Assembly (NCBI RefSeq): GCF_003298505.1
Contig: NZ_QNGB01000026.1
Span: 1 to 49,069, forward strand
DNA from: Roseovarius sp. TE539
GTDB taxonomy: Bacteria > Pseudomonadota > Alphaproteobacteria > Rhodobacterales > Rhodobacteraceae
DNA: 49,069 bases
Direction of reading: 5' to 3'
The position numbers and the translations under genes were made by a program. Under the pieces are notes generated by a model that saw only the letters and a program-made list of their open reading frames with translations, was not told the origin of the DNA and did no database searches. Below, piece by piece: positions 35,698 through 43,674 of the stretch. Position 1 is the first letter of the stretch, and each line of letters begins with the position of its first letter.

Positions 35698-36891
35698 TCA
35701 TGTGACGCGATTGGGCCGGCGGCGTGTAACGCCGGGCGCAGCAAGCCAGGGCGCCAGTCGCAATGCAAGCAGGAGAAATCCCGCCGTCCAGAGCAAGGCA
35801 GCCAGCGTGATCCCGTCCGGCACCGGCCCGAATCCCGTGGCGCCGGCCGCACGGACCGCGGCCGCGACGGCCACCATCGCGAAAGCTGTTGCGAGGGTTC
35901 GCCCCGCCACCAGCGGCCGCCCTGTGTGCCCTATCGTGGCGCGCATCATCACCGCCACTGTCATGCCGCCGACCGCGCCAATTCCCAGAAGGTGCGCGCC
36001 CGCCTGCGGCCCGGCCAGTCCGACCGCGGCAAGTGAAGCCGCCAGAAGGCCGACGGGCAGGAACCCGTATGCCAGATGAAGCATCACCAGCAGCGGCGAG
36101 CGCCATGTGGCAACTCCGCGCCAGCGCGCCAGCCGCAGGCCATGCAGCACGGCCGAGAGACCGAAGAGCCCTCCGGCGAAAGACGAGTCCGGCACGACGG
36201 TCCATGCCAACATCGCCGCCGCGCCGGCCACAAGGCAGGCCACATCGAAGCGATTGAATGGCACGGGCATTCTTGTCGCGCCCTGCTTGGTCAGCCAGTT
36301 CCGGGTGAAGCTTGGCACGATCCGTCCGCCGATCAGCATGACGAGGAAGATCAGCGCCGCAGTGCCGAAGCGGCGCCCGGTATCGGCCATGCCCCCGGTC
36401 ATCGCCTCGACGTGAAAAAGCACGTTGGCCGCCAAGAGCAGCGCCACGGGGATCGCCACCTTGAGATTGCGCCAGTTCTTGCCGGCGATGATCTCGCGCG
36501 TGACCATGCCCACGACCGCCAGCAGGAAGGCACTGTCGAACAACATGGCACCGACAGGCCCCAACCAAAGCAGACCAGCCACCGCCAGCCGTCCGGCAAC
36601 CCAGAGTGCCAGAAGCACGGCCAGCGGCCAGCCGCGGACGGGCATCCGCCCGGTCCAGTTTGGGACGGCGGTGAACAGAAACCCAGCGAGAACCGCCGCA
36701 CCGTAGCCGAAGATCATTTCGTGAACATGCCAGTCCACCGGCAGAAACGGGCCGCCAAGGCCCATAGCCCCGCGCCACACCGCCAGCCAGACCGGGATAA
36801 CCGCCAGCCCGAAAAGGACAGCGGCAAGGAAGAATGGCCGGAAGCCATGGGAAAAGACGGCCGGGCCGGAATATTCTGCATTTGCCGACAT
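35698..36891 (-). CDS. nnrS: NnrS-family heme/copper membrane protein
   Basis: This 397-residue protein has about twelve transmembrane helices and starts MSANAEYSGPAVFSHGFRPF, with the NnrS signature F-S-x-G-F-R-P-F-F-L. WHVHEMIFGYGAAVLAGFLFTAVPNWTG follows (about residues 50-77), with the conserved His-x-His-Glu and P-x-W-T. IGGRIVPSFTRNWL and a late MMRATIGHTGRPL block complete the family pattern. NnrS protects against nitric oxide stress during denitrification. It lies 206 bases upstream of the point where nosR regulation begins, reads in the same direction, and is divergent from the regulator gene at 37036. Confidence 0.93.
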   Translation of the reverse strand: MSANAEYSGPAVFSHGFRPFFLAAVLFGLAVIPVWLAVWRGAMGLGGPFLPVDWHVHEMIFGYGAAVLAGFLFTAVPNWTGRMPVRGWPLAVLLALWVAGRLAVAGLLWLGPVGAMLFDSAFLLAVVGMVTREIIAGKNWRNLKVAIPVALLLAANVLFHVEAMTGGMADTGRRFGTAALIFLVMLIGGRIVPSFTRNWLTKQGATRMPVPFNRFDVACLVAGAAAMLAWTVVPDSSFAGGLFGLSAVLHGLRLARWRGVATWRSPLLVMLHLAYGFLPVGLLAASLAAVGLAGPQAGAHLLGIGAVGGMTVAVMMRATIGHTGRPLVAGRTLATAFAMVAVAAAVRAAGATGFGPVPDGITLAALLWTAGFLLLALRLAPWLAAPGVTRRRPNRVT

Positions 36892-37035
36892 GTTCGGACC
36901 TCCTCGGGAAGCGGGCCGATGCGGTGGGGGGAGCACCCGGCCTTTCGGTCTCTGTATCCGGTTGTTTGTTCCGGCGCGGATATGCTGTATTCGGGCGATC
37001 TCGACGTTGCTCTTCCACAAACCGCCGGACATCTG

Positions 37036-37731
37036 ATGCCCAAACTCGACGAAAGCCTTCTGACCGGCCTTCCGCCCTTCAGCCGTCTTGATCGTGGTCA
37101 GATCCGCCAGATCCTTGATCAGGCCGGTTCGCGGCGCTACGAGGAAGGCACGCCGATCTTCCGAGAGGGCCATGATGCCGAGCGGTTTTACCTGCTTTTG
37201 GACGGTTACCTGCGGGTGGTGCAAGCCACCCGGGACGGAGAGGAAATCATCGTCCTGCACATATCTCCCGGACAGCTGTTCGGTATCGCGCCGGCATTGC
37301 AACGTGACACATATCCGGCAACCGCCATCGCTGCCGCGGAAACCATCGCGTTATCCTGGCCCGTGCGTCTCTGGGACACATTCACGCGCGAATACGAGGG
37401 GTTTGCCACGGAGACCTACAGGACCGTCGGCCAGCGGATCGGTCAGATCCAGGAAACATTGACCGAATTGGCGACCCAGGCGGTGGAGGCGCGCGTGGCC
37501 TCGGCGGTGCTTCGGATGGCCAACCAGAGCGGCCGCAAGACCGAAGAGGGTATCGAGATCGCCTTTCCCGTGACCCGCCAGAACATCGCCGACATGACCG
37601 GCACAACGCTGCATACCGTGAGCCGCCTGCTTTCGGGATGGGAGAAGAACGGGCTGGTGCGTTCGACGCGAAAGCACATCGTCGTGACGGACGCGCACCG
37701 CCTTGTGCTCCTGAGTGGCGCAAAGGATTAA
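37036..37731 (+). CDS. nnrR: NnrR/Nnr-type Crp-Fnr family regulator (probable NO sensor)
   Basis: This 231-residue Crp/Fnr regulator starts MPKLDESLLTGLPPFSRL. A cyclic-nucleotide-type beta roll (about 10-120, GDGEE/ISPGQLFG) precedes a long dimer helix and the HTH at about 175-200, TRQNIADMTGTTLHTVSRLL. The recognition helix has H-x-x-S-R where FNR has E-x-x-S-R, as in NnrR/Nnr proteins. There is no N-terminal cysteine cluster, so it is not an oxygen-sensing FNR. NnrR proteins respond to NO and activate nir, nor and nos genes. A start 18 codons earlier (36982) is possible. It is divergent from nnrS, and its stop overlaps that of the convergent DUF1858 gene. Confidence 0.88.
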   Translation: MPKLDESLLTGLPPFSRLDRGQIRQILDQAGSRRYEEGTPIFREGHDAERFYLLLDGYLRVVQATRDGEEIIVLHISPGQLFGIAPALQRDTYPATAIAAAETIALSWPVRLWDTFTREYEGFATETYRTVGQRIGQIQETLTELATQAVEARVASAVLRMANQSGRKTEEGIEIAFPVTRQNIADMTGTTLHTVSRLLSGWEKNGLVRSTRKHIVVTDAHRLVLLSGAKD

Positions 37732-37949
37732 TCGGTTTCCGGGGATCCGGCGGCACGGCGCAGTTCCTTGCGGAAATCCTGTTCGTCCAGCCTGTATTCG
37801 GCACAGGCGTCGATCACGGTGTGAAACGGCGCGATCGGACACCCCGGACAGAGCATCCGTTTTTCTAGGAAGACCGGCGCCGCCTCCGGCCACGCGTGGA
37901 ACAGATCCGCGAGCGGCAGGTCGGGGTCGTCTATGTCCGGCCGGGGCAT
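37728..37949 (-). CDS. DUF1858 small cysteine protein, NnrR-linked
   Basis: This 73-residue protein from the ATG at 37949 (MPRPDIDDPDLPL; ribosome-binding site AGGAAA seven bases before) could start five codons earlier at 37964. It matches DUF1858: a helix LADLFHAWPEAAPVFLE, then CPGCPIAPFHTVIDACAEYRLD with a Cys-x-x-Cys and a third Cys, close to the N-terminal domain of ScdA/RIC-type iron-sulfur repair proteins. It may bind iron, a cluster or NO, but no function is proven. It converges on nnrR with a four-base stop-to-stop overlap and carries a perfect NnrR-type box upstream, so it is probably part of the denitrification regulon. Confidence 0.82.
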   Translation of the reverse strand: MPRPDIDDPDLPLADLFHAWPEAAPVFLEKRMLCPGCPIAPFHTVIDACAEYRLDEQDFRKELRRAAGSPETD

Positions 37950-37996
37950 CACATGTTTCCTCATGGCGCCATCCTATGTCCGCAGTCGCGGCCGTC

Positions 37997-38012
37997 ATTG
38001 CGTTTGCGCAAT
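37997..38012. promoter_or_regulatory. Perfect NnrR-type box ATTGCG-TTTG-CGCAAT
   Basis: A flawless 6-4-6 palindrome has the core TTGCG-N4-CGCAA, which I recall as the alphaproteobacterial NnrR consensus. On the minus strand a -10-like TAGGAT (37971-37976) is centred 31 bases downstream, the spacing of a class II activator site at -41.5. The DUF1858 ATG (37949) follows 22 bases after the -10. Confidence 0.75.
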
Positions 38013-38470
38013 ATCGCCGGAGTGGGCTTCGGTGTTCTCTGCCGCGGCGCGGGAGCTTCCGTGTCTCGGATCACGAGCGGCGCCAACACCGCGTCATCTC
38101 CGGCCTGCACGTCGGTCGGCAAACGAGATCGCCGTCCTTCGCCATGCGTCGCCAAGACGACAAATGGTTCAGCCGAATGGCAAAGCACGCCGCCACCGCA
38201 TTGACCGTAGCCTTCGCGCGCGGCGTCGCGGCGACAGCCTGCGCCCTCACCTCATCCGGCCCGCCGCCGCTGACCCGACGCATGGGTCTCCACTCCCAGC
38301 GATCCGAGAAATGCAGTCTGGGCAGACATCGCGAAATGCTCCCCGTGCCTCACGACGGGAACGGCCTCGCATTGTCCGCAACACGTCGGAAAGGGACGCC
38401 GGCCGCCGCTTAGGGACAACTACACGAGGTGCACAACAAACTGACCCAAGAATTGCTTCTGTGAGCACCG

Positions 38471-38488
38471 ATTTCATGCGGGCGTCAT
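38471..38488 (+). promoter_or_regulatory. Possible Pho box of the Ugp-like operon
   Basis: ATTTCAT (38471-38477) and GCGTCAT (38482-38488) are spaced with the 11-base period of PhoB direct repeats. Each matches CTGTCAT in five of seven positions. A -10-like CATAAG (38499-38504) begins 11 bases after the second repeat, as in PhoB-activated promoters. Confidence 0.4.
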
Positions 38489-38494
38489 AGTCCG

Positions 38495-38508
38495 TGCTCA
38501 TAAGAGCA
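38495..38508. promoter_or_regulatory. Inverted repeat TGCTC-ATAA-GAGCA, candidate DeoR-type operator
   Basis: Perfect 5-base arms around ATAA lie 15 bases before the DeoR-type ATG and overlap the proposed -10. A further GAGCA half occurs at 38463-38467. The placement suits autorepression by the adjacent regulator. Confidence 0.45.
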
Positions 38509-38523
38509 TGAAGGGGGCCCCGA

Positions 38524-39285
38524 ATGAACAGACAGTCGGCGATTCTCGAAACGGCACAATCCCGCGGGCGCGTCATGGTGGACGAGTTGGCAGAGGCACT
38601 GCGCGTCTCTGCCCATACCGTTCGCCGGGACATAAACGCGCTCTGTGCGCAGGGAAAACTGCGGCGCCTGCACGGGGGGGCCGAATTCATCGAGGGCAGC
38701 TCGAACTTGCCCTACTCCGCACGCACTTCGCTGAATGTCGCGGCCAAGCAGAGGATCGCGGCCCATGTCGCGCGGCTGATCCCGGACGGAGTGACGCTGT
38801 TCTTCTCCATTGGCACCACACCGGCCGTGGTTGCCGCCGCGCTGGCCGAGCGCGAGGGGCTGACCGTCATCACCAACAATCTCAACGCGGCGATGGCCCT
38901 TTCGGACGCGCCCGGTGTGCGGATTGTCATTCCCGGTGGGGAATTGCGCCTGCCTGACCGGGATGTTCTGGGATTGCTGGCACAGGAGCTTTTCGGCACC
39001 TACCGGGCGGATTTCGCCATCTACGGCGCCGCCGGAATAGACAGTGACGGCTCCCTGCTGGATTTCCACGCACCCGAGGTGCGTATCCGTCGCAAGGCAC
39101 GGGAAAACGCGCGGCATTCCATTTTCGTTGCGGACAGTTCCAAATTCGGACGCCGCGCCCCTGCGATCGGCGGCCATCTCGAGGAGGCCGACCATGTCGT
39201 GACAGAGGCTGCGCCGGGGCCACCTTTCGCTGCTCTGGCGGAGTCGCTTGCCGAGCGGCTGATTATCGCGGGAGAGGACACATGA
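38524..39285 (+). CDS. DeoR/GlpR-family transcriptional repressor
   Basis: This 253-residue regulator has an N-terminal winged HTH (MNRQSAILETAQSRGRVMVD, then HTVRRDINALCAQGKLRRLHGG at about residues 31-52, the DeoR signature). A DeoRC sugar-phosphate-sensing domain follows with SIGTTPAVVAAAL (about 97-109) and YGAAGIDSDGSLLDF. Relatives such as GlpR sense phosphorylated sugars or glycerol 3-phosphate. The ATG at 38524 follows AAGGGGG. Its stop overlaps the transporter ATPase start by four bases, so regulator and transporter are one operon, consistent with autoregulation through the inverted repeat just upstream. Confidence 0.92.
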   Translation: MNRQSAILETAQSRGRVMVDELAEALRVSAHTVRRDINALCAQGKLRRLHGGAEFIEGSSNLPYSARTSLNVAAKQRIAAHVARLIPDGVTLFFSIGTTPAVVAAALAEREGLTVITNNLNAAMALSDAPGVRIVIPGGELRLPDRDVLGLLAQELFGTYRADFAIYGAAGIDSDGSLLDFHAPEVRIRRKARENARHSIFVADSSKFGRRAPAIGGHLEEADHVVTEAAPGPPFAALAESLAERLIIAGEDT

Positions 39286-40394
39286 GCTTTTTGGCGCTGG
39301 AGGGCCTCACGCGGCAATGGGACGGGCAGGGCGGTGTCCGCGACATCAGCCTCGACCTGCGGCAAGGCGCCTTCCTGTCGATTCTCGGGCCCTCGGGCTG
39401 TGGCAAATCCACGATATTGCGGCTGATCGCGGGGCTGGAGCAGCCGCAGGCGGGCCGCATCAAGATCGATGGCCGTGACGTTACGGCACTGCCTACCGCG
39501 CAGCGCAACCTGTCCATGGTGTTCCAGTCTTACGCCTTGTTCCCGCATCTCAGCGTGGCCGAGAACGTGATCTTCGGGCTCAAGGTACGGCGCGTCGCCC
39601 GCGCGGAACGCGCGCACCGTCTCGCCGAGGTGCTTGCCATGACGGGGTTGACGGGGCTGGAGCGGCGCAAGCCGTCCGAGCTGTCGGGCGGACAAAGGCA
39701 GCGCGTGGCGCTGGCCCGTGCGGCAGTGGCCGAGCGGCCGCTGTGCCTGATGGACGAGCCGCTTTCGAACCTCGATGCCAAGCTTCGCCACTCGGTGCGC
39801 CGCGATATCCGGATGCTGGCGCGCAAGCTGGCCTTGACGGTAATCTATGTGACCCATGACCAGGGCGAGGCGATGAGCCTGTCTGACAAGGTCGTGCTGA
39901 TGCGGGATGGCCGGATCGAACAGGTCGGCGCGCCCGCGGACCTTTACGCGCGCCCGGCCAGCACATTCGCTGCGCAGTTTATCGGTGAGCCGGCGATGTC
40001 GTTGATCGACGGTGCGGCGCTTGGTCAGGATGGTGCGATTACCATCGGCCTGCGCCCCGAAGCCGTTTCACTTGCGCCGGCCGGCCACGGCGATCTCGAT
40101 GCGCGGATCGACGATATCGAGTATCTGGGCGGAGAAACCCGGATGGCGCTCCGGCATCCCGCGGCGGAAGGACTTGCCGCGATCCTGCCGGGTCCGGCCC
40201 AATTCGAGCCCGGCCAGACGGTTGGTGTCCTCATCCCCAAGGAAAACCGGCTCCTTTTCGACTCCGTCACCGGAAGCCTGAAAAAGGAGCCGCAGCAGAA
40301 TCCAAAGGCGCGCATTCGCCAAAATCCGGCGCCCGAGGATGGCCATAAGGCCCCCACTTCAACGCAAACTGCAAAAGAGGACCTTTCGAAATGA
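39282..40394 (+). CDS. ABC transporter ATP-binding protein, UgpC/MalK type
   Basis: This 370-residue protein has Walker A GPSGCGKST (about residues 36-44), Q-loop MVFQSYALFPHLSV, signature LSGGQRQRVALARA, Walker B LCLMDEPLSNLDAK and an H-loop VTHDQGEAM. A C-terminal TOBE-like domain follows (ITIGLRPEAVSLAP). The last 45 residues are a charged tail (KKEPQQNPKARIRQNPAPED) that looks disordered. It powers the importer formed by the next three genes. Four-base ATGA overlaps at both ends indicate coupled translation. UgpC-like rather than maltose-specific is inferred from context. Confidence 0.92.
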   Translation: MSFLALEGLTRQWDGQGGVRDISLDLRQGAFLSILGPSGCGKSTILRLIAGLEQPQAGRIKIDGRDVTALPTAQRNLSMVFQSYALFPHLSVAENVIFGLKVRRVARAERAHRLAEVLAMTGLTGLERRKPSELSGGQRQRVALARAAVAERPLCLMDEPLSNLDAKLRHSVRRDIRMLARKLALTVIYVTHDQGEAMSLSDKVVLMRDGRIEQVGAPADLYARPASTFAAQFIGEPAMSLIDGAALGQDGAITIGLRPEAVSLAPAGHGDLDARIDDIEYLGGETRMALRHPAAEGLAAILPGPAQFEPGQTVGVLIPKENRLLFDSVTGSLKKEPQQNPKARIRQNPAPEDGHKAPTSTQTAKEDLSK

Positions 40395-41653
40395 CCCGTA
40401 TCACTGCTGTATCCGCCATATTGGCGGCCTCCACCGCGCTCGTCAATCCGGCCGTGGCCGAGACCGAGCTGACCATGTATTACCCGATCGCCGTCGGTGG
40501 CGCTTTGACCGAGGTGGTCGATGGGATCGTCGCCGAGTTCGAGGCGCAAAACCCGGACATCACCGTCAACGCGATCTATGCCGGCAACTATGACGATACC
40601 CGCATCAAATCGCTTGCGGCTCTCGAATCCGGCGATCCGGCGCAGCTTGCCGTGATGTTTTCCATCGACGCCTATGACCTGATCGAGCAGGACCTTATCG
40701 TGCCCTTCGAGGACGTCATCGAGACCGAGGCAGAACAGGAATGGCTGAACAGCTTCTACCCCGCGCTGATGGCCAACGGCAAGATCGAGGGCCAGACATG
40801 GGGCGTGCCGTTCCAGCGCTCCACCATCGTGGCCTATTACAACAAGGACATGTTCCGCGAGGCGGGCCTTGACCCGGAGAACGCGCCGACCACGTGGGAC
40901 GAACTGGTCGAGATGGGCAAAGCCCTGAGCAACGACGATCATCACGGCCTGATGATCCCCTCGACGGGTTATCCCTACTGGATGTTCCAGGCTCTGGCGA
41001 TCCAGAACGGGCAGGAACTGATGTCGAATGACGGGCTGACCACGTATTTCGAAGACCCGGATACCGTCAAGGCGCTTGAATACTGGAAGTCCTTGTCCGC
41101 CGAGCATGACATCATGCCCGAGGGCACCGTCGAATGGGGCACGCTGCGTCAAGCCTTTCTTGAAGGCGAAACGGCGATGATGTGGCACTCCACCGGCAAC
41201 CTTACGGCGGTCAAGAACAACGCCGGGTTCGATTTCGGTGTTGCCATGCTGCCGGGGCAGGAGCGTCTGGGCTCGCCCACCGGGGGCGGCAATTTCTACC
41301 TCTTCAAGGACTCGACCGAAGAAGAAAAGCAGGCCGCGCTTGAGCTCATCAAATTCATGACCGCGCCCGAGCAGGCCGCCGAATGGTCCATCGCCACCGG
41401 TTACATGGGCGTGTCGCCCGCCGCTTACGAGACCGAGGCGCTCAGGGCCTACACGGCTGATTTCCCCGCCGCCCTCGTGGCACGCGACCAACTGGAACAC
41501 GCGGTTGCCGAGTTCTCGACCTTCGAGACGGCGCGCGTGCGCGACGGGCTGAATGCCGCGATCCAGTCGGCGTTGACCGGCGACAAGAGCCCGCAAGAGG
41601 CCCTGGAAGAGGCGCAAGCAAGCGCCGAACGTCAGTTGCGTGCCTACAAGTAA
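40391..41653 (+). CDS. UgpB-like extracellular solute-binding protein (family 1)
   Basis: This 420-residue periplasmic protein has a Sec signal (MTRITAVSAILAASTALVNP, cleavage after AVA). TELTMYYPIAVGGALTEVVDGIVAEF follows, the opening typical of glycerol-3-phosphate (UgpB)-type binding proteins. WGVPFQRSTIVAYYNKDMF and GSPTGGGNFYLFKDSTEEEK are conserved family segments. With the DeoR/GlpR-type regulator and a trailing phosphodiesterase fragment, the best guess for the ligand is sn-glycerol 3-phosphate or a glycerophosphodiester. Ligand identity is inference. It starts four bases inside the ATPase gene. Confidence 0.9.
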   Translation: MTRITAVSAILAASTALVNPAVAETELTMYYPIAVGGALTEVVDGIVAEFEAQNPDITVNAIYAGNYDDTRIKSLAALESGDPAQLAVMFSIDAYDLIEQDLIVPFEDVIETEAEQEWLNSFYPALMANGKIEGQTWGVPFQRSTIVAYYNKDMFREAGLDPENAPTTWDELVEMGKALSNDDHHGLMIPSTGYPYWMFQALAIQNGQELMSNDGLTTYFEDPDTVKALEYWKSLSAEHDIMPEGTVEWGTLRQAFLEGETAMMWHSTGNLTAVKNNAGFDFGVAMLPGQERLGSPTGGGNFYLFKDSTEEEKQAALELIKFMTAPEQAAEWSIATGYMGVSPAAYETEALRAYTADFPAALVARDQLEHAVAEFSTFETARVRDGLNAAIQSALTGDKSPQEALEEAQASAERQLRAYK

Positions 41654-41671
41654 GGCGATGATGGCAAAGCG

Positions 41672-41699
41672 ATGGGGCCGGTTTTCGGGCCGGCCCCAT
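41672..41699 (+). terminator. Strong stem-loop between binding protein and permease genes
   Basis: ATGGGGCCGG and CCGGCCCCAT form a perfect 10-bp stem with an 8-base loop, followed by TTT, 18 bases after the binding-protein stop and 17 before the next ATG. Such intra-operon hairpins usually protect the upstream mRNA or partly terminate. This would raise the binding protein relative to the membrane subunits. Confidence 0.7.
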
Positions 41700-41716
41700 T
41701 TCAGCCGGGGTGACCC

Positions 41717-42610
41717 ATGACACAGGCATTCACGACCGAGCGCCGACGCCGCGCCATCCAGGGCTGGCTCTTGCTCGGCCCCGCGCTTGTCATGCTGACC
41801 ACCTTTGCCTTCTACCCGTCGCTTGCAACGCTTGTGACGTCGCTTTGGTCGCGTGGCACACGCCGCAACCCGGCCGAATTCGTGGGGCTGGAAAACTACC
41901 GTTACCTGTTTGACGATCCGACCTTCTGGCAGGTGGCGGGCAACAATCTGATCTATGCGGCTGTCACCATCCCGGTTTCCATGCTGCTGGCGCTGGTCAT
42001 GGCGCTTTGGGCCAATTCGAGAATTCCCGCACGCAGCTTCATCCGCACCGCCTATTTCACGCCCACGGTGCTTCCGATGATCGCGGCGGCGAACCTTTGG
42101 CTGTTTTTCTACACGCCGAGCTTCGGCATTCTCAACCAGATCGGCGCGCTGTTCGGAGCTGCGCCGGTCAACTGGCTGGGACAGCCTGAAACGGCACTCT
42201 GGGCGGTCTGCGTGGTGACGATCTGGAAGGAGGCGGGGTTTTTCATGGTCTTTTATCTCGCCGCGCTGCAGACCATCCCGCCCGATTTGAAAGAGGCTGC
42301 CGAGATCGAAGGCGCAAGCCGCTGGACCTACACCCGCCGGATCGTGCTGCCCCTCCTGATGCCGACCACGCTCTTCATCCTCGTCAACGCGATGATCAAC
42401 TCGGTCAAGTTGATCGACCACCTGTTCATCCTGACCAAGGGCGGCCCTTCGGACAGTTCCAAGCTGATCCTTTATTACATCTGGGAAAATGCCTTCGCCT
42501 ATTTCGACAGGCCATCCGCCGCGGCGATGACCGTGCTGGTGCTGGCCCTGATGGGGGCGCTGGCGGCCTTTCAGTTCCTCGTGCTTGACAGGCGAGTGCA
42601 CTACCGATGA
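41717..42610 (+). CDS. Ugp-like ABC transporter permease, UgpA type
   Basis: This 297-residue MalF/UgpA-type permease has six transmembrane helices. It starts MTQAFTTERRRRAIQGWLLL and has the coupling EAA motif EAAEIEGASRWTYTRRIVLPLL at about residues 193-214. GLENYRYLFDDPTFW is the usual periplasmic loop after helix 1. The ATG at 41717 follows GGGGTGA. The stop overlaps the second permease start by four bases. Together they form the membrane pore for the UgpB-like binding protein. Confidence 0.93.
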   Translation: MTQAFTTERRRRAIQGWLLLGPALVMLTTFAFYPSLATLVTSLWSRGTRRNPAEFVGLENYRYLFDDPTFWQVAGNNLIYAAVTIPVSMLLALVMALWANSRIPARSFIRTAYFTPTVLPMIAAANLWLFFYTPSFGILNQIGALFGAAPVNWLGQPETALWAVCVVTIWKEAGFFMVFYLAALQTIPPDLKEAAEIEGASRWTYTRRIVLPLLMPTTLFILVNAMINSVKLIDHLFILTKGGPSDSSKLILYYIWENAFAYFDRPSAAAMTVLVLALMGALAAFQFLVLDRRVHYR

Positions 42611-43407
42611 TCCGCTATATCGAACCCGCCGCCGCGATCCTGTTGGCCCTCCTGTGGATCTCGCCGCTGCTCTTTGCATTCTGGGCCGCGTTTCACGATG
42701 TCAGCGACGCGGTGAATTTCCGGCTGACCGCGCCCCTGACGCTTGAGAATTTCCGCACTGCCTGGGCCGGTGCACCGTGGCTACGGTATTTCCTCAACAC
42801 CTTCATGCTGGTCACGCTGATCCTTGCAGGGCAGTTCCTGCTTTGCACACTGGCCGGATTTGCCTTTGCCCAGACCGAATTTCGCGGGCGCGACGGGCTT
42901 TTCATCCTCGTGCTGATGCAGCTTTTCATTCTGCCCGAGGTGTTGATCGTCGAAAACTACCGGGTCGCGGCCTCTCTGGGCCTGCTTGACAGCATTCTGG
43001 GCATCGGCGCGCCCTACATGGCTTCGGCCTTTGGCATCTTCCTGATGCGGCAGGCCTTCAAGTCGGTGCCCAAGGACCTTGACGAGGCCGCCCGCGTCGA
43101 AGGCTGCGGCACATTGGGCGTGCTGTGGCGGGTCTATGTGCCCGCTGCGCGGCCCACCTATCTGGCCTATGCGCTGGTTTCGGTGGCAACGCACTGGAAC
43201 AACTTCCTCTGGCCGCTGATCGTGACCAATTCCCCCTCGACCCGGCCGCTGACAGTGGGCCTGTCGCTGTTCGGCGCGCCCGAGAACGGCGTAGATATCT
43301 CGGTCATCTCCGCGGCCACGGTCACGGTTATCGCACCGCTCTTGATCGGCTTCTTGATCTTCCAGCGTCAGTTCGTGCAGGCCTTCCTGACCGCGGGCGT
43401 GAAATGA
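42607..43407 (+). CDS. Ugp-like ABC transporter permease, UgpE type
   Basis: This 266-residue MalG/UgpE-type permease, MIRYIEPAAAILLALLWISP onward, has six helices. Its EAA loop DEAARVEGCGTLGVLWRVYVP lies near residue 158, and HWNNFLWPLIVTNSPSTRPLTVGL is the conserved segment of this class. It completes the importer. Seven bases after its stop begins the broken phosphodiesterase gene, so the operon originally had at least one more member. Confidence 0.93.
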   Translation: MIRYIEPAAAILLALLWISPLLFAFWAAFHDVSDAVNFRLTAPLTLENFRTAWAGAPWLRYFLNTFMLVTLILAGQFLLCTLAGFAFAQTEFRGRDGLFILVLMQLFILPEVLIVENYRVAASLGLLDSILGIGAPYMASAFGIFLMRQAFKSVPKDLDEAARVEGCGTLGVLWRVYVPAARPTYLAYALVSVATHWNNFLWPLIVTNSPSTRPLTVGLSLFGAPENGVDISVISAATVTVIAPLLIGFLIFQRQFVQAFLTAGVK

Positions 43408-43414
43408 GGACACC

Positions 43415-43502
43415 ATGACCCGCATCCTGCAAATCTCCGATCCGCACATCACGCCCGAACGGCACGAGTCGCACCCATGTTCCGGCCACGGGACGGCCTG
43501 AT
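43415..43502 (+). pseudogene. Truncated metallophosphoesterase (phosphodiesterase) gene of the Ugp operon
   Basis: An ATG at 43415 with a GAGGA ribosome-binding site seven bases upstream opens MTRILQISDPHITPE. This is the N-terminus of a calcineurin-like phosphodiesterase, where D-x-H (Asp9, His11) are the first metal ligands. After about 15 codons the sequence loses all resemblance, and a stop follows at 43500-43502. The rest of the roughly 270-residue enzyme is missing. In related bacteria a phosphodiesterase often follows ugp-type permeases and would cleave imported glycerophosphodiesters. The break near 43460 is therefore a deletion or recombination point. Confidence 0.65.
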
Positions 43503-43528
43503 ACGGATCGATTGCCCCCTGCTCCGGG

Positions 43529-43655
43529 CACATCCGGGGCGCCGGTGATGCTGGAAGGCTCACGCAAGGTCATCGGGGTCGTCTCCGCCAGCTCCGATGC
43601 GGAAAGCCTTGCATACCGGTTACCTGCGGGCCTGACAGGGCGCCTGTGCAAATAG
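43529..43655 (+). pseudogene. Possible remnant of another protein C-terminus
   Basis: One frame reads TSGAPVMLEGSRKVIGVVSA and continues about 23 codons to a TAG at 43653-43655. S-G-A-P-V plus V-I-G-V-V-S-A resembles the region after the active-site serine of trypsin-like proteases, but there is no start codon, no active-site GDSG and little length. It may be debris left at the recombination boundary. Chance similarity is quite possible. Confidence 0.2.
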
Positions 43656-43674
43656 AGGTCTATTTTTCAGGATT

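Larger units (their letters stand above)
37965..38523. other. 559-bp intergenic region between the DUF1858 and DeoR-type genes
   Basis: The left edge contains the NnrR-type box (37997-38012) and a likely -10 (TAGGAT on the minus strand, 37971-37976). The right edge contains a possible Pho box and an inverted repeat before the DeoR-type gene (38471-38508). Between about 38020 and 38460 I see only short open frames without ribosome-binding sites or protein-like sequence. Confidence 0.5.

Noticed and set aside
36076..37035. Long plus-strand extension upstream of the NnrR-like protein
   Set aside because: It runs antisense through nnrS and encodes low-complexity His/Arg/Pro-rich sequence. The regulator homology starts only at about 37036.
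37961..38690. Minus-strand open frames between the DUF1858 and DeoR-type genes
   Set aside because: No ribosome-binding sites or family resemblance; one overlaps the NnrR box and the other is antisense to the DeoR-type HTH.
38508..38957. Alternative plus-strand frame overlapping the DeoR-type gene
   Set aside because: Arg/Gly/Ala-rich frame-shifted reading of the regulator; the in-frame product has a complete HTH and sensor domain.
43328..43651. Minus-strand open frame across the broken phosphodiesterase region
   Set aside because: Composition is Arg/Pro-rich, it overlaps the end of the UgpE-like gene antisense, and it has no recognisable domain.
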